From Blastomyces gilchristii SLH14081 (lineage: Eukaryota; Ascomycota; Eurotiomycetes; Onygenales; Ajellomycetaceae), in NCBI RefSeq assembly GCF_000003855.2, contig NW_003101655.1, forward strand, positions 620,001 through 684,000: a stretch of DNA of 64,000 nt. Reading direction: 5' to 3'. This document shows, one piece after another, positions 47,232-60,000 of the stretch. Both the position numbers and the translations under genes were made by a program. The notes beneath the pieces were generated by a model. The model did not search any database. It was not told the DNA's origin and saw only the letters and a program-made list of their open reading frames with translations. Position 1 is the stretch's first letter. The number at the start of each line of letters is the position of its first letter.

Positions 47232-48780
47232 ATGTCTAACAATAGTATGAGAGAACTCTCAAACACAAGTATAGATGCAGTGTCACAGTGACTCTGAGTA
47301 ATGTTGAAATTATAATAACAATAAATAGCTGATATGCATGCAACTCAACAATGTGAATATAAAGAAATTCAACAATTATCTCAACAAGAAACCCCTGCAC
47401 AGACAATTTCAATACTGACAGAATCAAATACAAAAGTGCTGAAAGAATGCTTAGATACTTCTGCATATTTCAATACTTCTGATCTCACTCTCTACTCATC
47501 ATGAAGAATGGAAATGCTTGTGAAACTGAGTGTAGATGAAGATGCCATCAGTTCATTAATTAATCAAGATTGATATATTAATGAATGATTGAAGAATCAT
47601 GTGAAACAGAAGTTTCATTCATGAATGAAAGCATGTGAACCAGTGTTATGAACATCTGACAATATCATCAAATATCTTGATATTCTGTTCTGAGACACTG
47701 TCATGCAACAGAAAGCATTAGATTGATTATAGAGTACTCAACAGAGAAACACTTCTCTTACAACATTCATTCCTGACTTCAACATCAAGATTCTAGAAGC
47801 AGGTGATCAATCTTGAGAGCATTGAATGCAGATTAGTATGCTCAAGAATAGACTGACCGTGTGACCGTGTCTGGGACCAGGACCAGATTTTTTGATAGTC
47901 TCATTACCAATTCGACTGATCTCATTACACAGTTTTAACATTAGATAGTAGTCCCATACTGTCCCAGTGAAACTTACTGTCTACTCTTGTCACATTTTCC
48001 AAATGAGACCATGATTTCCACTTCTCAATTTAAATTATTTTTATTGCTTTAAATGACTTTAAATCTCATTTGAGTGTTACCAAAAAGTGTTACTTTTTAA
48101 AAAATTAAAAATAGTCTAAAAAAAACCTTAAAATGTCTAAAAATAGTAACTTTATGCTAAGAATGGAACTAAATGAGATCAAATGGGATCACTTTCTCAT
48201 TTTTTTCAAGTCATGGTTCCATTTTAAGATCTGATATATAGTCACTTTACATGTTTTTTTAATAGCCAGTCCCAGCGGGATTCACACCAAGAAATGTATG
48301 AGACCAGACCAAATGGGACCAAACATGAAATTCATGATCCCGGCGGCCAGTCTACTCAAGAAGACATTAACTTTTGAACTCTTACAGGCCCTCATAAGTG
48401 TAGATAAAGACCAGACTTATGAAGATTTCTGCATACAACTCTGAACATTGAATGACTGTCTGATCAAGCTCAAGAGTATACAGAACAGTGACAGAAGATG
48501 TTACACTTATACATCTGCACTGAGAAATAACCCAGTCACTTATACACCTGCGCTGAGGAATAACAACAATGATACAGATGCTATGAACTGAGTAGACTCA
48601 AATGTCTATATATAAGCAAGAGTCTCTGCTGTTTGAACAGGCTTCTGAGTTCCTGAAATCACCTCTGAAGAAGTCACTGATTGACATCAACAAGAAGTGT
48701 GCATTAACTGTACTCAATCAGAACACATTGCTTTCAACTGCTGATCAGCCTATATGCCTTCTCATTCAAAAGAAAGATCA
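47232..48780 (+). pseudogene. G4 gag, interrupted by MITE2
   Basis: Keeps the family ATG (47232, MSNNSMRELS). Gag continues across MITE2 and ends in a zinc knuckle at 48700-48741 (CINCTQSEHIAFNC), with all four ligands of CX2CX4HX4C intact. In-frame stops are present upstream. Broken at 48780 by LINE L2; the short continuation is 56280-56453. Confidence 0.82.
47849..48354 (+). mobile_element. hAT-like MITE, copy 2 (506 bp)
   Basis: Same length and ends as copy 1, with the perfect 8-bp duplication ctcaagaa (47841-47848 and 48355-48362). The unfilled site is visible in G3 at 41196-41203 (cttaagaa). No coding capacity. Confidence 0.95.
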
Positions 48781-49390
48781 CATCGCCGACCGCATACCCC
48801 GTGTGGTGGTGGAGATATCCAGCCAAACGTGAACTAGACGTTGTTCGAAACTCCCGTGTGGGATTATCCCCCGTTCACCCCTACCACACCACAACCCCGG
48901 GCCAAATTGCCATACAAAGTGTAAGGTGAAGAGACCTAGCCATATGCACCAATCTTCTTGATTTTGGAAGATCCCCGATCTGTAATTGTGGAGATATCTG
49001 AGAAGCAACCTCCGCGAAAACCCTGTCCACCTTTGATGTTCCAAAACATCAACGCCAAGTCCCACCCTCGTACCGCCCTGCCCAATCTGGCCCATCCCCG
49101 GCAGAAAAATACAAAAAGATACCTCGGTGATAATATCAAGCACACAATCAATGGACACTTCTGAAGTGCAACCTCCGCGGTCTGTCGTCAGTGTATCTAG
49201 ACTTCAACACCAAGTCTCACCCTTGTACTACCCCTCTCAATCTGGCCCATCCCCGGCAGAACAATACAAAAAGATACCTCAGCAACAGCATTCAATACAT
49301 AATCAGCAGACAATGAGTCAACAGCACATCAACAACTATAAAATCAGTATACCTCAAGGTCTGACTGAGCCTTTGATCCCTGCACAGTGA
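48781..49390 (+). repeat. GC-richer 5' head of LINE L2 with two repeat units
   Basis: Two imperfect units (about 49030-49155 and 49190-49305) share aatctggcccatccccggca and aatacaaaaagatacctc. Composition drops sharply after about 49390, the same place as in L1. Overlapping ORFs on both strands here are likely incidental to high G+C. Confidence 0.72.
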
Positions 49391-50230
49391 GATATATTAA
49401 ATCTAGTTTTAATATCTCAATATTCAATAGATTCTGCAAGAAATTGAGAACAGTAACACTAGGTTTCTATTGAATTTGAGAATTAACTCTATATTGATAT
49501 AATCATTGACAAAGTCTTCTATTTTGAGATATAAATAACCAGTTTCTCTACATTCTGCTGACAATATTTATATTATCATATAGAAACAGACTTATATGCT
49601 CTATAATATCAAGACCCTGAAGAGGGAAAGTCTTGATAGAGAGTATACAGTAGTGTATATCTTAGCAGTTTCTATCTCATTCTTCTGCAGCAGTTAATGC
49701 AAAAAAAAAAAAAAGATCTTAGAAATAGCTTTTTACTTCTCTTGAAAAAGTAAGATGTTTTTCTCTGGGTTTTATATAATATTCTTACAAAGAATTAAAA
49801 ACAGAGCTGTTTTCTGTCATAATTTTATATTCTTTTAAGTAAGAATTACTTTTTCAGTAGCTGAAGAGCTTTCATTAATACTTAATTTCTTTTTACACTC
49901 TTTATTAACTGATTTGAGTTGCACACTTGTTGTGTGAGGAGAATTGAATGATTTAGAATAAAATTGAATAGTTTTAATCAATTTCTCTGCAAAAAATTGA
50001 TTTATTTTTTGTCAGTTTTTCTCTCAAAAACTGTCATATTATCTGATTTATTATCAATTGATATCATACTCTTCCTCACTGTATCTCAAGAAAGAGATTG
50101 TAAAGATTTTATTGATTTATCTCAAAAATCAATTTTAGTTTATTAGATTCTCTTCAAAAATCTAATCTAGTTACTGAACTAGTGTGAAAAAAATCAGATG
50201 TTTTATACATAAAAGTCTTTTATTCTTCTT

Positions 50231-50311
50231 TTGAAACAGTCTGACCAACTTTTCAATTGAAAACAGACTTAGAAATATCTCAATTGAAACAGTCTGATCA
50301 ACTTTTCATTG
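50231..50311 (+). repeat. 53-bp repeat, 1.5 units, in LINE L2 leader
   Basis: Units start at 50231 and 50284. Compare four full units plus a part in L1. Confidence 0.88.
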
Positions 50312-50321
50312 AGTGAGAATA

Positions 50322-51902
50322 ATGAGTTCAAAAATACACTCAGTTGATGTGGAAAAAGATGCTTTCTCAAATGCTATTCCTGAGATTGAAATTCTGAAGA
50401 GAAGAAAGAAAGAAGAAATAGAGAAATAACAAGTTCTTGAAATACAGAAACTTGAAAAAGCAAGCAAGATTCTTGAAAAGCAGTGTCTGAGTGAGATGAA
50501 TGAAGAAGTTCTGTTAATTCTTCATGCTCAGGCTAGACAACTACAGGAGATGATCAAGTTCAAACTTAGAATCTCAAACACAGTTCAAAAAACATTGAAA
50601 ATTCCTAGTATAATCACTGACTCTTCATCTTACTCTTCTTCTTTTTTGAATCAGAAGAAAACATATGCTCAAGCAGCTGAATCTGCTGTCTCTAAACCTG
50701 CTGTCTCAAAATCTGCTCAAAATCCTGAGAAAACTGAGAAGAATACTGCTCATACCTCTATTCATAGAAAAGTGAAAAAGAAAATGTAAAAAGAGAAAAA
50801 CTTTCAAATCTCCAGAAATAGAAGACTTATTCTTAAAGTCTTAAATCAGGACATTCTGCAAAGAAACAAGCTAAACTCAAATCTCATTTTCAGAATCAGA
50901 AATGAAATTAATCAGCAGTTCTTTTCTCAGTTGATAACTGATATTGAAGTTCAAAAATCAGTTATAGCTTCAATTGAGTCATTATTCTTTGAAAACTTCA
51001 TCATTCTGACTACAATGTCTGAATTCAGTGCTGAATTCCTTATTCAGAATGAGAATCTCTGAAAGTCAGCAGTAGAATCTTTGCTAAACACAACAATTCT
51101 ATCTGAAAGAGATGAAAAGTGAGACAAATTCATTCTTTATGATATTTCAGTTGAAATTTTTGACTGTAAAGAAGAAATGCTACTTCTCAATCATGAATTG
51201 AAAGAATACAACTCTATTCAACTGAGAAAGAAGCCTGTATAACTAAATTCAATTGAGTTCAGACAAAGTAGGAGAAATGCCTCTGTTCTAGTATATATAA
51301 AAACACTTAAACAGTCAAAGATCTCTGAAGTAAGAGTAGCAGGTTTGAAAATGGGAGTTCATGAATACAAAGACTCAAGAATGAATCTCAAAGCTTAAAC
51401 ACAGTGTTCAAACTGTCAAAGATATGAACACTTTGCAATCTCATGTTTTAGAGACTCAAAATGTGCATTCTGTGTCAGAGATCACAAAACTAGTGAGTAT
51501 AAATATGAAACATGCTCAAAAAGAGATGAAATATATCAACACACACTGCTTAAGTGCTCTAATTGCAAAGAAAAACATGTATCTAGCTCAAAAGAATGTA
51601 TGTTTGCTTCTAGAACTCAAAAGAACTGGAGAAAAGATGAAGCTTAAAGTCAATCTAGAACTGAAGAGAAGAGTCAAGCCAGTAAACTTACAACTACAAG
51701 CTGAAAAAGAAGAAACTCTCAACTATCTAAATCTTCAAACTTCAATTCTTCAGCTAAATGTAAACAGAATTTGAATTCTCAAATCTCTGTTAAGATTAGA
51801 GAATTGAGAAATGACTCTGATGATAAACTAGATATAATGCAAGCAGTTGAGATCTCTACTTTTCAAAATAGTTATAATCTACTATCTGATAATAGTGACT
51901 AG
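50322..51902 (+). pseudogene. LINE L2 ORF1 (zinc-knuckle Gag-like), decayed
   Basis: ATG 50322 (MSSKIHS) to TAG 51900-51902, 527 codons including stops. The cluster at about 51405-51600 shows CSNCQRYEHFAISC, then CAFC, CSKR and CSNCKEKH. The frame is collinear with L1 except for an indel near 51605 (12490 in L1). Fewer internal stops than L1. RNA-binding role inferred from Tad1-type ORF1 proteins. Confidence 0.82.
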
Positions 51903-51931
51903 ATTCTACTCTATCTCTACTCTCTTTTAGT

Positions 51932-54900
51932 ATGAATATACAACAAAAATAACAAAAAAAGTTTAAAAACTCTTCAAAAATCACATTTATTCAAAATAAT
52001 GTGAATAGAGACTTAAATTGTATTTATTCTTGTCTTCAAATTATATTTGAATAAAAAGTTGATTTTGTACTACTTCAGAAACCGAATTTTGATGCTGAGT
52101 AAAATTATATTATTTCTCATTCAAGCTACTACTGCTTTCTATCTCAAAAGTCTGAGATAAAGTCAAGAGTGGTGATCTATGAAAGAAAGAGATCAAGATA
52201 TCAATTTAATCTAAGATTTGATATCATGTCTGACCCTGATATTCTGATGAGTGATATTATAGATAAAGAAAATGAGTTTGATACTATACAGCTCATAAAT
52301 ATCTATAATAAAAAGTCATTGAAGAAAAATAACAATATCTGAATAATTGATAGAGGTTTTCTGAATATAACTTCATCAAGAAACTCTATAATTGCAGGAG
52401 ATTTCAATGCACATCATCTCTGATGAAATTCAGAATGCAAGAGAGCAGTGAGAGCTGATAATCTGATTGAATGAATCTTTGAGCATTCAATAGATCTGAT
52501 TAATAAGTCTGATCAACAAACATTCTTTAGAAAAGATATGAAACAGAAATCTATTATAGATCTAATCTTCATGTCACAAAATCTAATGAAAAAAAGACTT
52601 GTAAACTGGTTTATTGATTCAAATGAGACATCAGAATCAGATCATGAGATTATTCAATTTGATATTGAACTGAGTGAAAAACAAATGAGTGAAAATCCTC
52701 TTCTCTCTAATCAGTTTTACTTTGAAAAAGCTGATTGAAAAGCAGTTGAAGAAAGCATAAAACTGTTAAAATCTGAAAGACAGAGTGAGCTATATTGAAA
52801 TTCTGGTCAAGATATCTCAAATGAAATGCTTGAGAATAGAGTGAAGCTCATTACATCTATTATTCTAATAAGTGTTAGAGATAATATTTCAAAGAGAAAA
52901 TCTTCTGAGTATTCAAAACCTTGATGGAATAAGAATATCTTATCTAAAAGAAAAGAATTAGCTACTGCTAGAAGAGATTGAAAGAATGATGTAATATCTG
53001 ATGAAGAGTTCAAAGCTGTCAGAAATGAATATTTTTCTGATATTAAAAGAGCTAAAACAGACTGCTGAAATAAATTTCTTGAAGAAGCACAAGAGAAGGA
53101 AGTTTTTAAAGCTTTTAACTATACTAAAACAAGAAGTGTAGCAAAACTTTCAGCCTTAGAATATGAGTTTCAGAATGAATCATATACAGCAAACTCTTTT
53201 GAGGAAAAATGTCAAGCTTTCATGAGAATTCTCTTTCAGAACTCACCAGATTCAGATTCAGATTCAGAGGAAGAGAATATATCACTTCTCAACTACATTG
53301 ATGAAAATGACTGGGAATGGCCTGATCTTACACATGATGAACTAGAGTCAGCTATCTTCTCAAGTTCTGTTAAAACTGCTGCAGAGCCTGATTCAATTAA
53401 TCACTTGATTATTCAAAATACATATTCCTACTTAAAGAATGAATATTTTAAGCTCTTTTTCAATCTCTTGAAAAATGAATATCATTCTGAATGCTGAAGC
53501 GAAGTCACTGAAGTGATTCTTACAAAACCTAATAGAAAAACTTCAATTCCTAAGTCATATAGAGTAATATCTCTATTAAACTGTCTAGAAAAGGTTTTGA
53601 AAAAGATAATAGCTACTCAACTATCTTTTATAAGCTCTATTAATAACTCTCTTTTATTCAGTGAATAAATGAAAGATAGAAAACAATGTTCTGCAATTGA
53701 CACTGTTCTCTCAGTTGTTCATGATATTCAAATAACAAAGTATGAAGATCTGGTCTCAACTGCAGTTTTTATTGATATAAAAGAAGCATTTGATCATGTT
53801 TCAAAGTCAAAGTTAATTCAGACTTTGAAGATGTTAAAACTGTCACTTTCTCTAATAAAATGAGTTAACTGTTTTATGTCTAAAAGAATCATATAACTTT
53901 TCTTTGATAGAATGAAATAAGAAAAGACTGAGATAAAAATAGAAGTGCTGCAAGAATCTCCAATCTCACTCATTTTATTTGCAATATACACTGCATATCA
54001 ATCCAGAGATAGAAATATGAAAATAGTGCAATCTCTGAGTTATGTAGATGATATTGATCTAGTCTACAGCTCAAAAACTATCAAAGAGAATTTGAAAGTG
54101 ATTGAAAAAGCTGCAAAGAAAATCTTTGTCAGAGCAGATATCAATCAAATTCAATTTGATATGAATAAAACTAAGTTAATTCATTTCTTTTCTAGATTCA
54201 ATGAGAAAGAACTATCTCTAACTCTTTTAAATAGAGAGATTAAACCCAGTTTAAATGTCAAATGATTAGAAGTATGGTTAAACTCTAAGTTGAATTTTAA
54301 ATATCATATTCAACAAAGAACTGTCAAGGCAGAAAGACTACTGAACAGCATTATCAGACTATCAAATACAGAGAGAGGTCTATTCTTCCAGGCTATGAGA
54401 CAGTTATATATAGCCTGTATTACTTTAGTAGCTGATTATGAAGTTTAAGTTTGATGAAATAATCAAGGAAATTTCACTGAACTCTTTCAAAGTCTGCAAA
54501 GCAGAGCTTTGAGAAGAATTCTGAGAGCATTTAAATCATCTTCTATTAAAGCAATGAAAATTGAAGCTTCAATTCTTCCTTCTGCTATTAGATTTGAAAA
54601 GGCCTGTATAAACTATGCTCTGAGAGTTATAAAGATGAGCTCAAATCATATAATCAGAGAAAGAGTCTCTTCCTCATTTTCATTAGTTAACTCTGGAAAT
54701 GAACTGGATTGAAATAGATTTCTTGATTGAAATGAAAATAATTCTTCAAAGAAAATGTCTTCTCAACTGTACAGACTATGATCACTGATTAAAAATCAAT
54801 TTTCTTCTTTAAATGTTGAAAAAGTTGATCATGAGAAGTTATCTCTCTGAAGAGAAAAGCCTGAATCTCTTATAGACTTGTAAATAAGTGAACTATCTAA

Positions 54901-55894
54901 AGAGAAAGAATATGAACAGCATTTGAAGAGAATTTCTACAATCAATATAAAAGACTCTATTCTGATTTATTCAGATGACTCAAAAAATGAGAATTTGAAT
55001 AGATTAGGTGCAGGCATTGCTTATACTGAAGATAATATTAATTTTATCTCAGATTTATGAAATTTAGGCTGTGAATCTGAAGTCTTTGATGCTGAACTAT
55101 TTATAATAGTGAAAGCTTTCAAACTTATTGAAATAAAATCTCATAAAAGAGAAAATAGTTTGAAAGAGATATGAATATTCTCTGATAGTCAAGCTGCTTT
55201 AAAAAGACTTAGAAATAGTCAGATTCATAATGATCAAATGAATCTTGAACTGATCTTAAACTTCATTTTAAAAATTCAAAAGAGAAGAATATCAAAGCTG
55301 ATAATTCATCTGCACTGAGTTCCTGCTCATATGAATATTCATGATAATGAATTGGCTGATTCAGCTGCAAAAAAAGGTTCAGAATTAAGCAGATCTATTT
55401 AAAAAATTGTGTCCTGGTCTTTTATAAAGAGAAAAATAAAAGAATCTTGTTTAGACAAGTGAAATGAAAGCTGGCAGAAACAAAAGAAGAGTATACATTA
55501 TTCAAGATTTGAAACAAAACCCAAGTGGAAATCTTGTTCAATTAAATGTAAAAAGAAAATATTCTCATCTATAATACAGCTGAAATTAGAATATGGCTAT
55601 TTCAAATCTTATATACAAAGATTTGATGATAGATTTAATTCAATAGAATCCTCATTCTGCAATGCAAATGAGAATTCTGAGCATATTATAATGCACTGTG
55701 CAGTATATAATAGTCTCAGAGTCAGATTGAAAGAGAAGTATGATCTAAATCAATTAAATATGAGATTCTTATTCTCAACTGAGACAGGAATTAAATACTT
55801 AATAGACTTTCTATCAGAAACTCAAGCAGCTACAAGAAAATGGCTGAATTCAGAAATATCTGAATATGAAGAGGAGGAAATTGATCAGATATAG
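51932..55894 (+). pseudogene. LINE L2 ORF2 (APE endonuclease, RT, RNase H), decayed
   Basis: ATG 51932 to TAG 55892-55894, 1321 codons including stops. An endonuclease GDFNAHH segment is at 52397-52417. RT has YVDD intact at 54041-54052. RNase H lies about 54960-55370 (YSDDSKN, DAELF, FSDSQAAL, PAHMNIHDNELADSA). A C-terminal Cys/His patch is near 55670. It is better preserved than L1, but several stops occur at the same Trp positions in both copies (for example after KAD near 52735 and 13615). Confidence 0.88.
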
Positions 55895-56183
55895 TCTGTT
55901 AAAACAGCTATATACTATCTTTCAATAATTTGTTTCACTACAGTCTCTTGTTATTTTACTTTACTTTTTGCTTTCTATTCTTTTCTATCTATCTATTTAA
56001 TGTGTCTATCTTTAAGACTGTGTTCTCTTTTCTTTTATCATGTCAAATGGTTTCAAAGTATCAGAAGATGTTAAAATACTGCAATTTGTAAACAGTTTTT
56101 GTATTCTGGGCTGGAATTTTCTGATTTTGCATATCTGAAATTGGTGAATGTATAATAGTTAACTTTATAGATATAGGAAAAAC

Positions 56184-56266
56184 CCTGAGAACTTTTAGTT
56201 CTCAGGTAGATGTCATAGTCTCTGACTGCATACATCTATAATTGAAGAATAATAATAATAATAATA
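56184..56266 (+). repeat. LINE L2 3' hairpin and (AAT)n tail
   Basis: A perfect 9-bp stem with loop tttta (56184-56206), then tataattgaagaataataat. The loop is the reverse complement of the L1 loop (taaaa), as if the hairpin had flipped. Confidence 0.72.
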
Positions 56267-56453
56267 AAAAGAAAGATCAATGCTGGCAGTTCATGCCAAC
56301 CATGTTACATTAGAGGAAGATTCAGAAGATAACTATGACAATGCCCTGATGAAACAGGGAAAAGATTAGCTCCTGTTTAAATTTGCAAACAGGAGCTTGA
56401 AGAGGTCGGATGACAATGATTTGAAGAGAAAATGACAATGAATGCAATTCTTG

Positions 56454-56721
56454 TGTCAGGAAAAAGAGGTTATACACTACTGAACGCCACCAACATCATA
56501 TTACTACAATATTTCTCATCATCATCAGCTTACTACAACACTTGTCTAATACTCGCTTATGCTAGCTCTCTTGGCTCACACATATATTTTACTATAAATA
56601 GCTCTATCTTTTGTATGAAATAGATATATTAGATAGTATACAGATAATATAACAAGCAGATCTTGATACACATAAGATTCATATGTCTCCAACATATTCA
56701 TCTGTGACACCTATTTCAACA
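56454..56721 (+). repeat. 5' LTR of Copia2 (268 bp)
   Basis: TGT...ACA, with a TATAAATA box at 56593-56600. By eye about 21 differences from the 3' LTR, all transitions. Confidence 0.94.
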
Positions 56722-56735
56722 GTTATGAGCCCAGT
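56722..56735 (+). promoter_or_regulatory. Primer-binding site of Copia2 (initiator tRNA-Met anticodon arm)
   Basis: GTTATGAGCCCAGT begins at the first base after the LTR. It is complementary to the conserved CUCAUAAC anticodon region of initiator tRNA-Met. Pairing would place the primer end at tRNA nucleotide 39, as known for Drosophila copia. Confidence 0.68.
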
Positions 56736-57030
56736 AAGCAGCATCTGAAGAGAAGCATGATACACTGATCTCAATTCTCATTCAAATTTGACAACAATCA
56801 TTTGAACTGAGATGATTGATTCTCATTTGTATACAGTACAATCTACTCAACTGTTATATCTGATTCATGATCTCAATCCTCATTCAAACTAATAACTATC
56901 ATTCAAACTGAGACAATAGATTCTCACTTGTATACATTTCAATATACTCAACTGTTATACACCCTGAATTCTGATCATATCTATTCTCAAATACTTGAAC
57001 CAATTCCTCAATTCATTCAATATAACTGAT

Positions 57031-60000
57031 ATGACAGACAAGACAATGTCTAGTGCAACTGTACACCTTAGCATTCCTGAAGATTGTGAACTTTGATACA
57101 AGCATATGCTAGAATATGCAAAGAACAAGAAGGTATCAGACTTCATCAATCTTGACAAACCTGATATCTTCTCTGAACTAGAAGAACCTCTGCAACCCGA
57201 GTGTTCAGAAGAAGCCACTGCAGAGGCCAAGATAGTATATGACATCAAGATCACTGCGTGGAAAATCAAATATATGAAATATGAGAAATTGAATGAAGGT
57301 ATGACAAAGATATGAGATGTCATATGGAGAACAGTGGATGCCACAGAGCTATGACATGTACACAGCAAGAATGATGATGTAAATGACATTATCTGTTCAT
57401 TAAGAGATCATCTCTTCTTCACAACCGCGGACTATCAAGATAATGTGAGAACCTGATATCATGATCTCTGCAAAGCACTGAAAAACAGAGGTATAGAGAA
57501 GTGATTAAATGACTGATCACTCATCAAAGATGATATCAAAGAGGCGGATATAGCTGAACAGTTCAACTTGAAGAAAGACTTCTTAAATGTGAATCTAGCT
57601 ATTGATGCAGGTTATACACAAGCATGGACTAAGAATATCTGATGTGATAAAGATGTCATATCTTTGATAGAGTTAGTTAAGGACTTCAAGAAACAGTATA
57701 GAGAAATGAGTATTCTCAAAGAAGATAAACCTATGAACTTCACTACTCTTAATGAAAGACCTCAGCAATCATCATCAGCGACATTTGAAAACTGCATCTG
57801 CAGAGCCCGTCACCGATACGCCCAGTGCTACTATCTCAATTCATCAAGGAAGCCACCTGGATGAAAGAAAAATGGGGAGAAGAGAACTCAGATCAATCAA
57901 GCTCTTAAAAATCAAGGATTGAAGAGATGTATTGATTGTGTGATATCTAGAGAATCATCCATGAATACAGATATGATAGATGTCAATGAAGCAGTTCTAG
58001 AAGGAATGATTCTGAAGCAATCAGTTCCTCAATCTATCAATCATCAATCTATCAATCATCAATCTATCAATCATCAATCTATTGATCAGCAGATCCGGAA
58101 AATATCAATGAACTCTTCAAATTCACACTCCTATCTCTGAAACTTCTGGATCTTTGATACTGGCGCGGAACAGCATATATGCAATAATCAAACACATTTC
58201 CTATTCTTTACACCTGCAAACAAGAATGCAGAAGTCTATACAGATGATTCCAGCACTAAAGTTAAAGGTTATGAAACTGTTAGAACTATCATGATAAATG
58301 AAGCAGAAAAGCAGTTCAATGTCAATCTCATCAACACAGCTTACATACCGAATTTCCATACAAATATCATCGCATGGAAACCGTGTTTCCATATAGAAGG
58401 CATCTATTATGATGGAAAAGACTTCAGATTGTGAAAACACACAGATAATACAATCTTTGCATGTATTGAAGTATTTGAAGAGTTGCTAGTTACAGAATAT
58501 AATAGTGAAACAGCTGTTTATTCAACTATCTCAGAAAAATCAACTACTGAAGCTGCAGTAGCTACCACATCACACACTTCTAACATCACTATATCTGAAA
58601 AAATGATATCTTCAAATTCTTCAACTTCTACAAATCCTTCTTCTAATCTGTTAAAACACACTTCAACAAATCATCCTTTCAACCTGTCAATACACACAAA
58701 ACCTTCTCAAAAACCTAAGATCTCTATAGCTACTCAGTCTACATGGTCTAAGAGATTAGAACATTCATTGAAAATCATCATTCAACAGCTTGCAAATGAT
58801 GCAACTGGTATTCAAATCACTAATCTAGAAGACACTGCAGATGAGCTTATCACTGAGCTTTGCAAACCCTGTCATCTATCTAATGCAAAAAATCAAATAT
58901 CTAGACATTCTCACATTAGATCTCAAATACCATTCAAATGCCTACACACGGATATCACACATGGCCCTACACAGTGCTATAATGATGAGCATTATCTCAT
59001 ACATTTCATGTGTGATTATCTACATTTCCATATAGCTATAACAGCTATCTGAAAATCAGAAATCTGAAAAGCTCTTAGACAAGCTATCAATTGAATTAAA
59101 CATCAATTCAACTGTACTATAAAGATCATTCATATTGATAATGATACTGCAGTCAAGAAAGCAGATGACTTCATAAATTGAGTGAATGATGAAGACCTAG
59201 AGATGAAGTATTCTTCAGAGTATATTCATGAGTAAAATAATGCAGCAGAGTGAGCAGGAGCAATATTAATAACAAAGACAAGAACTCTACAGATAGAATC
59301 TCTTCTGTCACAATCACTTTTCCCTGAGATCACACTTACTGCCACCTACCTAGCGAATCAAACCCCTACTAGAATCCTAGATTGAAAGTCATCTCTACAA
59401 GCATTGAAAGAATTCCTACAAATCAAACCTCACTTCTGTGCTCATCTTCAAATCTACAGATGTCACACCTATGCAAAGATACCAGATGAAGTCCTCAATA
59501 GAAACTGCTCTCAGAAGCTAGATTTCTGAGCACATATTGAATATCTAGTGGAATATGATTCTACAAACATCTATCAAATTTGAATTCCACACTTAGAACG
59601 GGTGATAAGAGCAAGAGATGTGATGTTTGATGAGAATAGAAAATTCAACTCAGAAGATCTCTACATTGAAAGACAACTAAGAGATTGAGTATCTAAGAAG
59701 GTGGAGCTTCTATATATGAAAGTTCAAGAATCATTGATGACTTCTATCAATCAATTGAAAGAGATTATAGATGCAGATATTGATGTTTTCCGCTCTGAAG
59801 AAAATGCTCAAAGCTTCAAAAAAATAGAGAAGAAAAATAATGAGCATCTTTCTACACCAGATTCAACACCAGAGTCAACAGGTTCTGATGTTAATATTAA
59901 TACTCATCCAGCTGTGATAGATAATCAAACACAGAACATTGCATCTAGAGCTCATGATATTAGTGCTGATTTTGATGAAGCTAATATCATTGAAGACCGC

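Larger units (their letters stand above)
48781..56266 (+). mobile_element. Full-length Tad1-like LINE, copy L2
   Basis: Inserted in G4 with the perfect 13-bp duplication aaaagaaagatca (48768-48780 and 56267-56279). The empty site is at 2129-2141 in G1. Same layout as L1 but with a shorter 53-bp array and a 5' end about 85 nt inside that of L1. Confidence 0.94.

Noticed and set aside
48778..49390. Overlapping ORFs on both strands taken as genes.
   Set aside because: They lie in the GC-rich LINE 5' head, are repeated in L1 with disruptions, and show no protein family features.
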